From positions 1 to 64,000 of the forward strand of contig JBMZBW010000001.1 in NCBI GenBank assembly GCA_049612785.1: DNA of 64,000 nucleotides, in the 5' to 3' direction. The notes beneath the pieces are model-generated. The model saw nothing but the letters and a program-made list of their open reading frames with translations, made no database searches and was not told the origin of the DNA. The stretch comes from UBA7985 sp049612785 (GTDB lineage: Bacteria > Pseudomonadota > Alphaproteobacteria > UBA7985). This document shows, one piece after another, positions 1-9,009 of this stretch (its first letter is position 1; every line of letters starts with the position of its first letter). The translations under genes and the position numbers were made by a program.

Positions 1-34
1 AATCCAAAACTTTACCGTTCACAAAGCATCTGAC

Positions 35-86
35 CAGTCCCCGAAAGAACCAGTCCTCTTCATTTCGTCAGTCCCCGAAAGAACCA
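35..86. repeat. 18-bp direct repeat pair
   Basis: The 18-mer CAGTCCCCGAAAGAACCA occurs at 35-52 and again at 69-86. Start-to-start distance is 34 bp, about three helical turns. The array may continue to the left of the window. Spacing on one face of the helix fits a protein-binding site, but a remnant of a duplicated element is equally possible. Confidence 0.7.
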
Positions 87-438
87 ACCGAATTGACGTA
101 ACAATTTTATGCATTCCAACCCCCTAAAGGGTCAGATCATAACGTGTGTCAAAGATGCACTTGCCTACGCTTAAAGCTTCAGCTTCCTCAGACCATTATA
201 GCCCCAAAACCAAAAACTCAGCGCCAGCCGCGCATCCTCTCTTTTTTTCTTAACCAACAATGTCAAAGAACAGTCCGGAGCCGCCGATGCGTTTCGTTTG
301 AAGCGCTGTGTGCGCCGGAAGTGAGCGGGGTTTACGCCCCTGCTTCGGGCTTGTCAAAGGCCAAAATCAAAAAGTTCAAGGCGTGATCGCAGGGGCAGAC
401 AGCAGCCTTTTGCAAGGCTTGTTAAATAAAGGACCAAC

Positions 439-474
439 ATGAGAACATCGGAAAATTATGCGGTCCTCAATTGA
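439..474 (+). other. Possible 11-codon leader ORF
   Basis: ATG at 439 follows AAAGGA (428-433) at suitable spacing and reads MRTSENYAVLN before TGA at 472-474. An inverted repeat AGGACC/GGTCCT (430-435 and 461-466) spans it. A 10-bp palindrome CTCAATTGAG (466-475) and a T-run follow. This resembles a leader-peptide and attenuator layout ahead of the M23 peptidase gene, but there is no run of regulatory codons and the palindrome has almost no loop. It may be chance. Confidence 0.2.
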
Positions 475-600
475 GCTTTTTTTCGTTTGGCCCTATTCAA
501 GTCACAGAAGTGTGGATAAAGCCCTTTCCCAAAGGGACTTGGATCAATGTGCACGACAGGTACGGCGAGTACTTAGGTGCAGCGACAAGGGGACGGTGTC

Positions 601-2058
601 TTGAAAGCCATAGCGCTCGCAGGATCTGTTTTGCTTATATCTTTTTGCGCCGTTCGTGCGGCTCATGCGGACTGGATTTCCACCATGGTCCGATATGAGC
701 GCAATTTGAGCGCGGCCAATGATATGGCCGTGGGCGGTGCCGTTGCTCAGGAGCCCGTTGTTCGGAGAGGCTTTGATTTCAGCTTCCTGACGCGTCGTGT
801 TCAAGGCAAAAAATCGCTCTCCAGAATTCGTGAGCCTCTCAATGAAAACGATCTGATGGTTACGGATCGTCACGTTGGCATGGACATGAATGCGGAAATG
901 CGTGCGGTTGAGCGCCCGGCCATTCTGGAATTGCGGAAATACGCGACAATCGAGAGTGGCGATAACCTGGTTAAGATCCTCAATAAACAGGGTTTGGCAC
1001 GGACTGACGTCAATGCCATCAACAAGGCTGTCAGTCAGGTCTTTGACCTCCGCAAGCTCATGCCCGGTTGGCCCGTTTCGCTTAACTTGGATGCCTCGGT
1101 AGAGCCGGGTGCACCCGGACGCCTGATCTCTCTGCACTTTGAGCCGTCTGAAGATGTAACCGTCTCGGTAGAGCGCACGCCCACCGGGTTTGCGGCTCAT
1201 CGCGACGAGACGGTCTATATAGAGAAGCTGATGGTCGCTTCTGGCACCATTCGTCAGGGGTTCTGGAAAGATGCCAAGGCGATGGGTCTTCCGGACCGAA
1301 TTGTCGCCAATGCCATCCAAACCCATCGCTGCGTGACAGACTTCAATAAAGACATCCAAATCGGCGACAAGTTCAGTATTCTGTTCGATGCACGCCTGAC
1401 GGAAGATGGGCGGATCGTGGATTCACAGAAGATCCACTACGTGTCATTCGAAACCCGCGGCGGGAAGCGCGAAGTCTTCCGCTTTGAGCAGAAAAACTCA
1501 ACCGGATATTATGATCGCGATGCCAAGCAAAGCTGCGCGACATCTTTCTCCCTGATGCGGGCGCCATTGGCGCGGCCTTATCGCATGAGCTCGCCGTTTA
1601 ATCCCAAGCGCAAGCATCCAATCACCGGCAAGGTTCGCCCACACCGCGGCGTCGATTATGCGGCATCGAAGGGTACCAAGATCTTTGCTGCGGGTGATGG
1701 TGTGGTGATTGCCAAGCGGACTCATTCGGGTGGCTATGGCAAGCACGTGATCATTAAGCACAACGATATCTATCAGACGCTCTACGCCCACATGTCCCGG
1801 TTCCCGAAAAACCTTCGGGTCGGCTCGCGCGTCAAGCAAGGGCAGGTCGTTGGCTATGTCGGCACCACGGGTTCGTCGACGGGTAACCATCTGCACTTTG
1901 AGATCAAGAAGTATGGCAAGCAGATTGACCCTGTGAAATCCAAGCTTCCACGCGGTCAGAAACTCAGTGGAAGTGCTCGGAAATCCTTCCTGATTGTCCG
2001 AGACAATACTCTGGGCATGATTTCTGGCGCTGAACCTGTCATCGCGCCAAAGGAATAA
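601..2058 (+). CDS. M23 (LytM) family peptidoglycan endopeptidase, secreted
   Basis: Predicted periplasmic murein hydrolase of the MepM/NlpD type, 485 aa from TTG 601. That start has AAGGGGA at 587-593; a GTG at 577 in the same frame is an alternative that adds eight residues. The N-terminus is a signal peptide ending near AAHA. The middle third resembles the OapA/LysM-like region of MepM proteins. The C-terminal LytM domain (about residues 325-455) has the zinc ligands: His348 and Asp352 in HRGVDYA, His397 in LYAHM and His432 in HLHFEI. Because the catalytic set is complete, it is predicted to be an active DD-endopeptidase rather than an EnvC/NlpD-like activator. It is convergent with clpB and ends at a strong terminator. 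Confidence 0.9.
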   Translation: MKAIALAGSVLLISFCAVRAAHADWISTMVRYERNLSAANDMAVGGAVAQEPVVRRGFDFSFLTRRVQGKKSLSRIREPLNENDLMVTDRHVGMDMNAEMRAVERPAILELRKYATIESGDNLVKILNKQGLARTDVNAINKAVSQVFDLRKLMPGWPVSLNLDASVEPGAPGRLISLHFEPSEDVTVSVERTPTGFAAHRDETVYIEKLMVASGTIRQGFWKDAKAMGLPDRIVANAIQTHRCVTDFNKDIQIGDKFSILFDARLTEDGRIVDSQKIHYVSFETRGGKREVFRFEQKNSTGYYDRDAKQSCATSFSLMRAPLARPYRMSSPFNPKRKHPITGKVRPHRGVDYAASKGTKIFAAGDGVVIAKRTHSGGYGKHVIIKHNDIYQTLYAHMSRFPKNLRVGSRVKQGQVVGYVGTTGSSTGNHLHFEIKKYGKQIDPVKSKLPRGQKLSGSARKSFLIVRDNTLGMISGAEPVIAPKE

Positions 2059-2065
2059 CGGAAAA

Positions 2066-2101
2066 GGGGAGCGCACCACTCAGGCAAGCTCCCCTTTTTT
2101 T
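2066..2101 (+). terminator. Rho-independent terminator between the M23 gene and clpB
   Basis: The stem GGGGAGC (2066-2072) pairs with GCTCCCC (2088-2094) and is followed by seven T residues. Four A residues precede the stem, so it may also stop clpB transcripts arriving from the other strand. Confidence 0.85.
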
Positions 2102-2121
2102 GTTTGCAAGTCGCGCCTTGT

Positions 2122-4716
2122 CTAGGCGACCAATTCTTCCTGCTTTTCGTGCGTGACCAGAATGGTTGAACCGACCTGGTCCACCACGACAGCGTCTCCG
2201 GCCTTCACGCTGCCATCGAGCAGTTGGCGCGCCAGCTGATCTTGAACAACGCGTTGGATCACACGCTTCAGCGGTCGCGCGCCGTAGAGCGGATCGTAAC
2301 CTTCCTGCGCCAGCCATTGTTTGGCGGCTTCGGTCCAGGTCATGTCGATGTCGCGACCATCCAGCCGCTTGGCCAGACCCTGCATCTGAATCTCAACGAT
2401 GAGATCCATGACTTCGGGCGCTAAACGGTTGAAGAAAAGTATTTCATCCAGCCGGTTGAGGAACTCGGGGCGGAAGTTCTGCCGAACAATCTTCATCACC
2501 TCGGCTTGCACCACATCGTCTTCCGACGAGGCACCCGGCTCAGTTATCAGCTTAGCGCCAAGGTTCGAGGTCAGCACGATGATCGTGTTGCGGAAGTCAA
2601 CCGTGCGGCCTTGACTGTCCGTCAAACGGCCATCGTCGAGGACCTGCAGCAGAATGTTGAAGATGTCCGGGTGAGCCTTCTCAACTTCATCAAACAGCAC
2701 AACCTGATAGGGCCGGCGGCGAATGGCTTCGGTCAGAATGCCGCCTTCGTCGTAACCCACATAGCCGGGAGGAGCGCCAATCAGTCGGCTGACAGCGTGT
2801 TTTTCCATGTACTCCGACATATCCAGACGCAGCATGGCCGTATCATCGTCGAACAGGAAGGATGCAAGTGTTTTGACCAGCTCGGTCTTGCCCACGCCCG
2901 TCGGACCAAGAAACAGGAAACTTCCCTGTGGCTTGTTGGGGTCGGAAAGGCCCGCGCGGGCGCGGCGGACGGCCTTGGAAATGGCTGTCACGGCCGCTTC
3001 TTGCCCGACCACACGTTTGGCCAATGCCTGCTCCATCTGCAGCAGTTTTTCCCGCTCACCTTCCAGCATCTTTTCAACCGGAATGCCGGTCCACTGGGCG
3101 ACGACGCGGGCGACATGGTCCGTGCCAACAACTTCCCGGACTTGCGCGGTATCCAGTTCGTCAAAGCTCTTCAGCTTTTCTTCCAATGTCGGAATGGTGC
3201 CGTATTGCAGCTCCCCGGCACTGCCCAGATCGCCGGTTCGTTTGGCGATTTCCAGCGCGGTCCGTGCTTCGTCCAGTTCTTCCTTGATGGCCTGGGCCTC
3301 GGCGAGTTTTGCCTTGTCCGCGTTCCACTCCGCCGACATGTCCTCAGACTGCTTTTCCAGGTCAGCCAGCTCTTCCCGCAGCAGCTTGAGCCGCTCTTTG
3401 GAGCCTTCGTCGCCTTCCTTTTCCAGCGCGAACTGTTCCATCTTCAGCATATCAATCCGTCGGTCGATCTCGTCCAGCGCGGCGGGTTTTGTGTCCACCT
3501 CCATGCGGAGCTGAGCTGAAGCCTCGTCCATCAGGTCGATGGCTTTGTCAGGCAGGAAGCGGTCAGTGATGTAGCGGTCGGACAGCTGTACGGCAGCGAC
3601 CAATGACGCGTCCGAAATCCGTACCCCATGATGGGTTTCGTACTTGCCCTTGATGCCGCGGAGGATCGACAGCGTTTCCTCGGTCCCCGGTTCATCGATG
3701 TAAACGGGCTGAAAGCGCCGGGCCAAAGCGGGATCTTTCTCGATGTACTCGCGGTATTCGTCCAGCGTCGTCGCACCAACGCAGCGCAGTTCACCGCGCG
3801 CCAGTGCAGGCTTGAGCATGTTTGACGCGTCCATAGCCCCATCGGTTTTACCCGCGCCGACGAGCGTATGAAGTTCGTCGATGAATAGGATGATGGATCC
3901 GTTCGCCGCTTCGACATCTTTCAAAACCGCTTTGAGCCGTTCTTCGAACTCACCACGATACTTTGAACCGGCAATCAACGCGCCCAGGTCCAGCACAAGC
4001 AAACGCTTGCCGCTGATGCTTTGCGGCACGTCATCGTTGATGATGCGCAGTGCGAGACCTTCCACGATGGCCGTTTTGCCCACGCCGGGTTCCCCGATCA
4101 TGACCGGATTGTTCTTCGTTCGCCGCGAAAGAACCTGCACGGCGCGGCGAATTTCGTCTTCGCGGCCAATCACAGGGTCCAGTCGGCCTTCAGCCGCATC
4201 GGCGGTCAGGTCGCGGGTATACTTTTCCAGGGCTTCAAAACCGTCTTCGGCCGCCGCGCTTTCTGCGGTTTTGCCTTTGCGCACGGACTCAATGGCAGCA
4301 GCCATTTTCGTGGCATCCGCACCGGCCCCGCGGAATGCTTTTCCAGCGGGGGAGTCTTTGCTCTCAATAACGGCCTGCAGCAGGCGATCTGTCGTAACGA
4401 ATTGGTCACCCGCTTCGCTGGCCAGCTTTTGAGCGCGCGTAACGACTGCGCCCATTTCTTTGTTCAAAAAGACCTGTTCCGCCCCGCCGCCAGAAACCTT
4501 TGGCATGCTGGAAAGATCAGATGTCAGGGCTGATTTTACGGGTTCAGCCTCTACACCAGCAATGCTCAATAGACGAGGAACCAAGCCGGTTTCGTCGTCA
4601 AGCAGGCTCAGGGCGAGGTGGGTGGGGGTTATAAATTGGTGGCTTTGTTCAGCAGCCAATCCCTGCGCCGATTGCAGAATCGTGCGCGCACGCTCGGTAA
4701 AGCGAGAAATATCCAT
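2122..4716 (-). CDS. clpB: ATP-dependent disaggregase ClpB
   Basis: Hsp100 disaggregase that works with DnaK to recover proteins from aggregates; 864 aa, the usual ClpB length. Order: N-terminal Clp repeat domain (FTERARTILQSAQ), first AAA+ module with Walker A GEPGVGKTA, the coiled-coil middle domain rich in Glu/Lys/Leu, and the second AAA+ module with GPTGVGKTE and sensor motif LTSNLGA. The start is ATG 4716, because GGAG lies six bases before it; an upstream in-frame TTG (4728) would bury that ribosome site. It is the last gene of a minus-strand run after prfA-prmC-DUF4167. Heat-shock control is expected for the family but no sigma-32 promoter was recognised. Confidence 0.98.
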   Translation of the reverse strand: MDISRFTERARTILQSAQGLAAEQSHQFITPTHLALSLLDDETGLVPRLLSIAGVEAEPVKSALTSDLSSMPKVSGGGAEQVFLNKEMGAVVTRAQKLASEAGDQFVTTDRLLQAVIESKDSPAGKAFRGAGADATKMAAAIESVRKGKTAESAAAEDGFEALEKYTRDLTADAAEGRLDPVIGREDEIRRAVQVLSRRTKNNPVMIGEPGVGKTAIVEGLALRIINDDVPQSISGKRLLVLDLGALIAGSKYRGEFEERLKAVLKDVEAANGSIILFIDELHTLVGAGKTDGAMDASNMLKPALARGELRCVGATTLDEYREYIEKDPALARRFQPVYIDEPGTEETLSILRGIKGKYETHHGVRISDASLVAAVQLSDRYITDRFLPDKAIDLMDEASAQLRMEVDTKPAALDEIDRRIDMLKMEQFALEKEGDEGSKERLKLLREELADLEKQSEDMSAEWNADKAKLAEAQAIKEELDEARTALEIAKRTGDLGSAGELQYGTIPTLEEKLKSFDELDTAQVREVVGTDHVARVVAQWTGIPVEKMLEGEREKLLQMEQALAKRVVGQEAAVTAISKAVRRARAGLSDPNKPQGSFLFLGPTGVGKTELVKTLASFLFDDDTAMLRLDMSEYMEKHAVSRLIGAPPGYVGYDEGGILTEAIRRRPYQVVLFDEVEKAHPDIFNILLQVLDDGRLTDSQGRTVDFRNTIIVLTSNLGAKLITEPGASSEDDVVQAEVMKIVRQNFRPEFLNRLDEILFFNRLAPEVMDLIVEIQMQGLAKRLDGRDIDMTWTEAAKQWLAQEGYDPLYGARPLKRVIQRVVQDQLARQLLDGSVKAGDAVVVDQVGSTILVTHEKQEELVA

Positions 4717-4776
4717 ATCAGTCTCCAAAATCCGGCCAAAGCACCTGAGTTCAGCGTGGTCTGGCTTGGGTTGAGG

Positions 4777-4800
4777 CCGCGCCCGCTATGCGGCGCGCGG
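4777..4800. other. GC-rich hairpin between DUF4167 gene and clpB
   Basis: CCGCGC-CCGC, loop TAT, GCGG-(C)-GCGCGG forms a 10-bp stem with one bulged base. No U-run follows on either strand, so it is not an intrinsic terminator. It could stabilise the 3' end of the DUF4167 message or slow read-through into clpB. Confidence 0.4.
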
Positions 4801-4854
4801 TATGACTCGGATATGGGAAATCTTGCAGCCTACGCAAGGGTCAGGGGCGGTTTC

Positions 4855-5550
4855 TCAGGCTTCGGACTCGTCGGTCTCGTCCATTGGCGGTGGGGCTGGC
4901 ACTGGCTTGGGTGCCCGGCTTTCGACAATGGCTTCCCCTTCTGGAGCTTCCATGCCCGCGTGGAACAGAGGAATGTCCGGTTGATCCTGCTCTGAGGGGT
5001 CAACTTGCGCTGAGTCACCGGCTGAACCCGCATTACCCTGCTGGGTGCGTGGTTTCCGCTCGCGACGCTGGCGGCGGTCCTCGCGGTCACCTTTTTCGCC
5101 ACGTTCGCCCCGGTCGCGGTTGCGTTCTCGACGATCTCGGCGGTCATTGCCACCTTCGCCGCCTTCGGAGTCCTCGCGGGCCTGCTGTTCACTGCGTTCC
5201 TGCGGTTCCGGCATATCGGGACGGAAAATCAGGGGATCTTCAAGCGCCTCAGGCGGGAACTGGTCCTTTGGGTTGCCGCCACCACGCCGATTGCCACCGC
5301 CCATGACTGTCGCAGCCAGATGCAGGCGCAGATAGTGCTCAGCGAACTGGTAGTAGGCTTCAGCCTGAATGTGGTTCCCGGCTGCTGTCGCTTCGCGTGC
5401 AAGTGCAGAGTATTTGTCATAGACCTGATGCGCATTTCCGCGAACGCGAACGTCCGGGCCATTGGAATCAAAAACCTGATTCCGAGTGGGGATCGCACCC
5501 TGCTTCTGTTGCTTTGGCTGACGCCCACGGCGATTATTGCCCTGCCTCAT
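4855..5550 (-). CDS. DUF4167 domain protein (alphaproteobacterial, RNA-binding-like)
   Basis: 231 aa, starting at ATG 5550 with AAGGA upstream. The N-terminal half holds the DUF4167 domain: an Arg/Gln-rich start (MRQGNNRRGRQPKQQKQ), then VRGNAHQVYDKYSALAREA and YYQFAEHYLRL, a helical motif typical of the family. The C-terminal half is low-complexity, rich in Arg, Asp and Glu, ending in a Pro/Glu-rich acidic tail. Such RG/RE-rich tracts suggest a disordered nucleic-acid-associated protein, but the function is unknown. The family is essentially confined to Alphaproteobacteria and often sits between prmC and clpB, as here. The 196 bp upstream contains a 14-bp palindrome. Confidence 0.85.
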   Translation of the reverse strand: MRQGNNRRGRQPKQQKQGAIPTRNQVFDSNGPDVRVRGNAHQVYDKYSALAREATAAGNHIQAEAYYQFAEHYLRLHLAATVMGGGNRRGGGNPKDQFPPEALEDPLIFRPDMPEPQERSEQQAREDSEGGEGGNDRRDRRERNRDRGERGEKGDREDRRQRRERKPRTQQGNAGSAGDSAQVDPSEQDQPDIPLFHAGMEAPEGEAIVESRAPKPVPAPPPMDETDESEA

Positions 5551-5676
5551 GTCGTTTCCTTTGCCCTCAGGCGGAAGTGGTATTGAACGTTTGACGGTCC
5601 GGGGGGTTATGGGAAAACCGCGCGGGAGATCTGTCATCCGAAGCGAGACCGAGAGCCAGCGACCAAACCGCTCGCT

Positions 5677-5690
5677 CCCAAAGCTTTGGG
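5677..5690. promoter_or_regulatory. 14-bp perfect palindrome upstream of DUF4167 gene
   Basis: CCCAAAGCTTTGGG lies about 127 bp before the DUF4167 start and just after the end of prmC. A perfect dyad of this length in an intergenic gap could bind a dimeric regulator. No family of regulator is suggested. Confidence 0.3.
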
Positions 5691-5746
5691 CTCGCAATTA
5701 GCCGGAACCTAGACTTTGCGCGCCAGATTTCCAAGCGAAAAAGCCA

Positions 5747-6595
5747 CTACGGATGAGCGACGAACACCAGCGCACGGGGAATACCGGCGAGGTCGTTTCG
5801 CTGCGCGCGCAGGGTCCAGCCGAATGCGTTTGCGATTTCAATCACAGCCTTGGTTTGACCAATCCCAAGTTCAAGCGCCAGAAAACCACCTTCATTGAGA
5901 AATCGACCCGCGTTTTTCAGGGTATCCCGATAGAAGTCCAAACCATCCGCTCCGCCATCCAGCGCGCGAAGATCGTCATAGTCGCGGACATTCCGATCCA
6001 GATGATCGAGGTCTGGGGTTGGTATGTAAGGGGGGTTGGAAGCAATGAGGTCAAAACGGGCGTCGACGCCGCTGAACCAATCGCCGACAACAAACCGGGC
6101 TCGATCCTGAAGTCCAAGGGCCTGAGCATTGGACCGCGCTGTTTCGATTGTTTTGCTGTCCTGGTCGATCCCAAGACCATGGGCCGAGTTCAACTCGCTC
6201 AGGAGTGCCAAAAGTATGGCGCCGGAACCCGTGCCAAGGTCCAGAATGGTTTTGGGGGCGGGGTTGCCACAGGTTTCGATGACCAGTTCAACCAGCGTCT
6301 CCGTATCGGCGCGCGGGTCAAGCGTTGCCCCGCGAATATCCAGCTCTAACCCCCAGAACTCCCGACGTCCCAAAATGCGCGACAGTGGCTCGTCTGCCAG
6401 ACGTCGAGCGATCAGGCTGCTGAGAACTTCGAACTGTTCGCGGGTCAGAAGGGCATCAGGCTCGGAAATCTGCTGAACCGTGTCCCACCCACAGGCAAAC
6501 TCCACCAGCCGGCGCGCTTCGGTCCGCGGTTGTTCGGCCACTTCATGCAGCGCTTTGGTGGCGTCGGTGAGCCAGGCTTCCAAGCGAAGCAACAA
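5747..6595 (-). CDS. prmC: Peptide chain release factor N5-glutamine methyltransferase
   Basis: Methylates the Gln of the GGQ motif in release factors, improving termination. 282 aa, normal for the family. An N-terminal helical substrate-binding region is followed by a class I SAM domain with LDLGTGSGAI (SAM binding) and SNPPYI (the catalytic NPPY that holds the glutamine amide). It starts four bases after the prfA stop, so enzyme and substrate are co-transcribed, the common bacterial order. Confidence 0.96.
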   Translation of the reverse strand: MLLRLEAWLTDATKALHEVAEQPRTEARRLVEFACGWDTVQQISEPDALLTREQFEVLSSLIARRLADEPLSRILGRREFWGLELDIRGATLDPRADTETLVELVIETCGNPAPKTILDLGTGSGAILLALLSELNSAHGLGIDQDSKTIETARSNAQALGLQDRARFVVGDWFSGVDARFDLIASNPPYIPTPDLDHLDRNVRDYDDLRALDGGADGLDFYRDTLKNAGRFLNEGGFLALELGIGQTKAVIEIANAFGWTLRAQRNDLAGIPRALVFVAHP

Positions 6596-6599
6596 GGCT

Positions 6600-7676
6600 T
6601 TATTCGCCCAGTTCCGCCAGACGTGCGGCCTGGTCTTCTGCGGTCAAAGCTTCGATCACTTCCCCCAGACCGTCACCGGCTACGATCCTGTCCAGCTTAT
6701 GCAGGGTCAGATTGATGCGGTGATCTGAAACCCGGCCCTGCGGGTAGTTGTAAGTCCGGATCCGCTCCGAGCGGTCACCGCTTCCGACTTGGCCCTTACG
6801 ATTGGCTGCGCGCTCAGCATCGGCTTCATCCCGTGCTTTCTCATACAGACGCGCGCGCAGGACCCGCATGGCTTCTTCACGGTTGCGGTGCTGTGACTTC
6901 TGGCTTTGCGTGACGATGATCCCGGTCGGAAGGTGGGTAATCCGGACCGCTGAGTCCGTGGTGTTCACGTGCTGACCACCGGCGCCAGAGGCTCGCATGG
7001 TGTCGATGCGAATGTCTTCGGCCTTGATCTCAATATCGACTTCTTCGGCTTCGGGCAGCACGGCCACTGTTGCCGCTGACGTATGAATGCGACCACCGGA
7101 CTCAGTGGCTGGAACACGCTGGACCCTATGCACGCCCGATTCAAACTTGAGTGACGCGAAAACATTGGTGCCGTTAATGCGCGCAGAAACTTCTTTCAGC
7201 CCGCCCACGTCGTTTTCGCTCATCTCCAGGATCTCGAACTTCCACCCCTGCAGCTCGCAAAACCGTCGGTACATTGCCAGCAAATCCCCGGCGAACAAGC
7301 CGGCTTCATCGCCACCAGTACCGGGTCGAATTTCGAGGATGGCGTTTCGGCTGTCTGCTTCGTCGCGGGGCAGCAGCAGGACCTTCATCCTCTGCTCCGT
7401 CGCTTCGATTTCGTCCTTGAGCGCGCGGGCTTCCTCCTCAGCCATGGCGCGCATTTCTGCGTCATCTTCGCTGGCAGCGAGGGCCTCAGCGTCGTCAAGA
7501 TCCTGCACGGCCTTCTGAAAAGCGCGCATTTCTTCCACCACAGGGCTCATTTCCGAGTATTCGCGGGTGAGCTTGGTGTAGTCCGCGCTTCCAGGTTCGG
7601 GATGATCGGCGAGAAGGGCTTGAATTTCCTCGTGCCGCCGAACAACGGTTTCGAGTTTGGAGACCAATGAACTCAT
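6600..7676 (-). CDS. prfA: Peptide chain release factor 1
   Basis: Class I release factor reading UAA and UAG; 358 aa. It carries the codon-recognition tripeptide PAT in RVPATESGGR and the GGQ motif in GAGGQHVNTTDSAVR, which prmC modifies. The start ATG (7676) overlaps the hisS stop codon (ATGA), indicating translational coupling in a hisS-prfA-prmC operon. Confidence 0.98.
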   Translation of the reverse strand: MSSLVSKLETVVRRHEEIQALLADHPEPGSADYTKLTREYSEMSPVVEEMRAFQKAVQDLDDAEALAASEDDAEMRAMAEEEARALKDEIEATEQRMKVLLLPRDEADSRNAILEIRPGTGGDEAGLFAGDLLAMYRRFCELQGWKFEILEMSENDVGGLKEVSARINGTNVFASLKFESGVHRVQRVPATESGGRIHTSAATVAVLPEAEEVDIEIKAEDIRIDTMRASGAGGQHVNTTDSAVRITHLPTGIIVTQSQKSQHRNREEAMRVLRARLYEKARDEADAERAANRKGQVGSGDRSERIRTYNYPQGRVSDHRINLTLHKLDRIVAGDGLGEVIEALTAEDQAARLAELGE

Positions 7677-8914
7677 GCGCTCATTTCCTCAACCAAAGAT
7701 GAAAGCGGCACTTCGCGCTGTTCACCGCCCTCCATGTCACGCACCAATGCAATCCCGGCCTTCAGCTCGTCCTCGCCCAAAATGACCGTTTGCTTTGCCC
7801 CAACCTTGTTGGCGCGGGTCAGGCGCTTCTTCATGTTACCGCTGTAGTTCATATCCACCTGAACGCCATTTGCGCGCAGCTCAAACACCAGCTTTTGAGC
7901 CACGATCTCAGCTTCTTCGCCTAAAGGGACAAAAGCCACCGGTGCCGGTTCAGCGGGCGCTTCGCCCAGCAGCATGGCCAGTCGGTCTACGCCCGCTGCC
8001 CAACCAACGCCCGCCATCTGTGGCCCGCCAAGCAACTTGGACAAGCCGTCATAGCGCCCGCCGCCCAGTACTGTACCCTGCGCGCCGAGTTGCTCGGTGA
8101 TGAATTCAAAAGCGGTGTGACAGTAATAGTCAAAGCCCCGCACCAAATTGTCATCGTGCTTGTAGGGCAGGCCAAGGTTATCGAGACCGGCTTTGACCGT
8201 GGCGTAATGATCCTGGGAAACAGCGTTCAGATGATCGACGAACTTGGGTGCATTCGGCAGCAACGCCCGGTCGCCTTCGTCCTTGCTGTCCAGAATGCGC
8301 AAAGGGTTTTTCTCAAGTCGTGCGAGCGAGTCTTCGCTGAGTTTGTCGCGATGGTCACTGAAATAGGCAACCAGCTCGCTGCGGTACGCGTTCCGACTTT
8401 CGGTATCGCCGAGCGTATTGAGGTGAACCGTGATGTGATCCGTCAGACCCAGATCGCTCAGGATCTGCCAGCCACAGGCAATGACATCGACATCTGCTGT
8501 GGGTTGTTCCGGCCCAATCAGCTCAACACCAATTTGCGTGAACTGCCGATACCGACCCGCCTGGGGCCGTTCATAGCGGAACATCGGGCCCGCGTAGAAA
8601 TACCGTCCGGGCAAATCGTGGGTCAGGCCGTTTGAGATGACCGAACGCACGACCCCGGCGGTGTTTTCAGGGCGCAAGACCACGTGATCCCCGCCTTTGG
8701 TCTGGAAATCGAACATCTCTTTGGTGACAACATCGGAGGATTCACCCAGAGGCCGGTTGAAGACTTCAACCTGCTCAAACATCGGGGTTTCCATGCGGTC
8801 GTACCCGTAGGAGCGCGAAACAGCATCAGCCGTATCGACCACATGACGATGGGCGCGACCCTCTGCGCCATAGAGGTCACGGGTGCCTTTTACCGGTTGC
8901 AGCTGTTTCGCCAT
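7673..8914 (-). CDS. hisS: Histidyl-tRNA synthetase
   Basis: Class II aminoacyl-tRNA synthetase charging tRNA-His; 413 aa, the compact bacterial form. Visible motifs are motif 2 (FRYERPQAGRYRQF), the histidine-specific motif LVRGFDYYCHTAFE and motif 3 (GVGWAAGVDRLAML), followed by a C-terminal anticodon-binding domain. It is first in the operon with prfA and prmC; rodZ lies 95 bp upstream on the same strand. Confidence 0.97.
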   Translation of the reverse strand: MAKQLQPVKGTRDLYGAEGRAHRHVVDTADAVSRSYGYDRMETPMFEQVEVFNRPLGESSDVVTKEMFDFQTKGGDHVVLRPENTAGVVRSVISNGLTHDLPGRYFYAGPMFRYERPQAGRYRQFTQIGVELIGPEQPTADVDVIACGWQILSDLGLTDHITVHLNTLGDTESRNAYRSELVAYFSDHRDKLSEDSLARLEKNPLRILDSKDEGDRALLPNAPKFVDHLNAVSQDHYATVKAGLDNLGLPYKHDDNLVRGFDYYCHTAFEFITEQLGAQGTVLGGGRYDGLSKLLGGPQMAGVGWAAGVDRLAMLLGEAPAEPAPVAFVPLGEEAEIVAQKLVFELRANGVQVDMNYSGNMKKRLTRANKVGAKQTVILGEDELKAGIALVRDMEGGEQREVPLSSLVEEMSA

Positions 8915-9009
8915 GTCTCAAATCTCAGTTTGTTGTCTCGCCAACAAGTAGGGGACAGGGCTTGTCCATGGCAAGACCAATGCTGAGACGACAGCCTTGT
9001 CTGGAAGTC

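Larger units (their letters stand above)
1..576. other. Left-edge non-coding stretch with direct repeats
   Basis: No convincing gene lies here. The only longer open frame (144-386) has a basic, low-complexity translation with no recognisable domain and no good ribosome site. What is present: an 18-bp direct repeat (35-52 and 69-86); a tiny open frame with a good ribosome site at 439-474; and a T-run at 476-483 upstream of the peptidase gene. Any promoter of the peptidase gene should lie in this stretch, but no -35/-10 pair stands out. Confidence 0.5.

Noticed and set aside
144..386. 80-codon open frame at the left edge
   Set aside because: The translation is basic and low-complexity, with no domain, no ribosome site and no support from neighbouring genes.
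2506..3519. 337-codon frame antisense to clpB
   Set aside because: A shadow of clpB; no family match and codon pattern dictated by the clpB strand.
4777..4800. GC-rich hairpin as a terminator for the DUF4167 gene
   Set aside because: There is no U-run on the minus strand after the stem.
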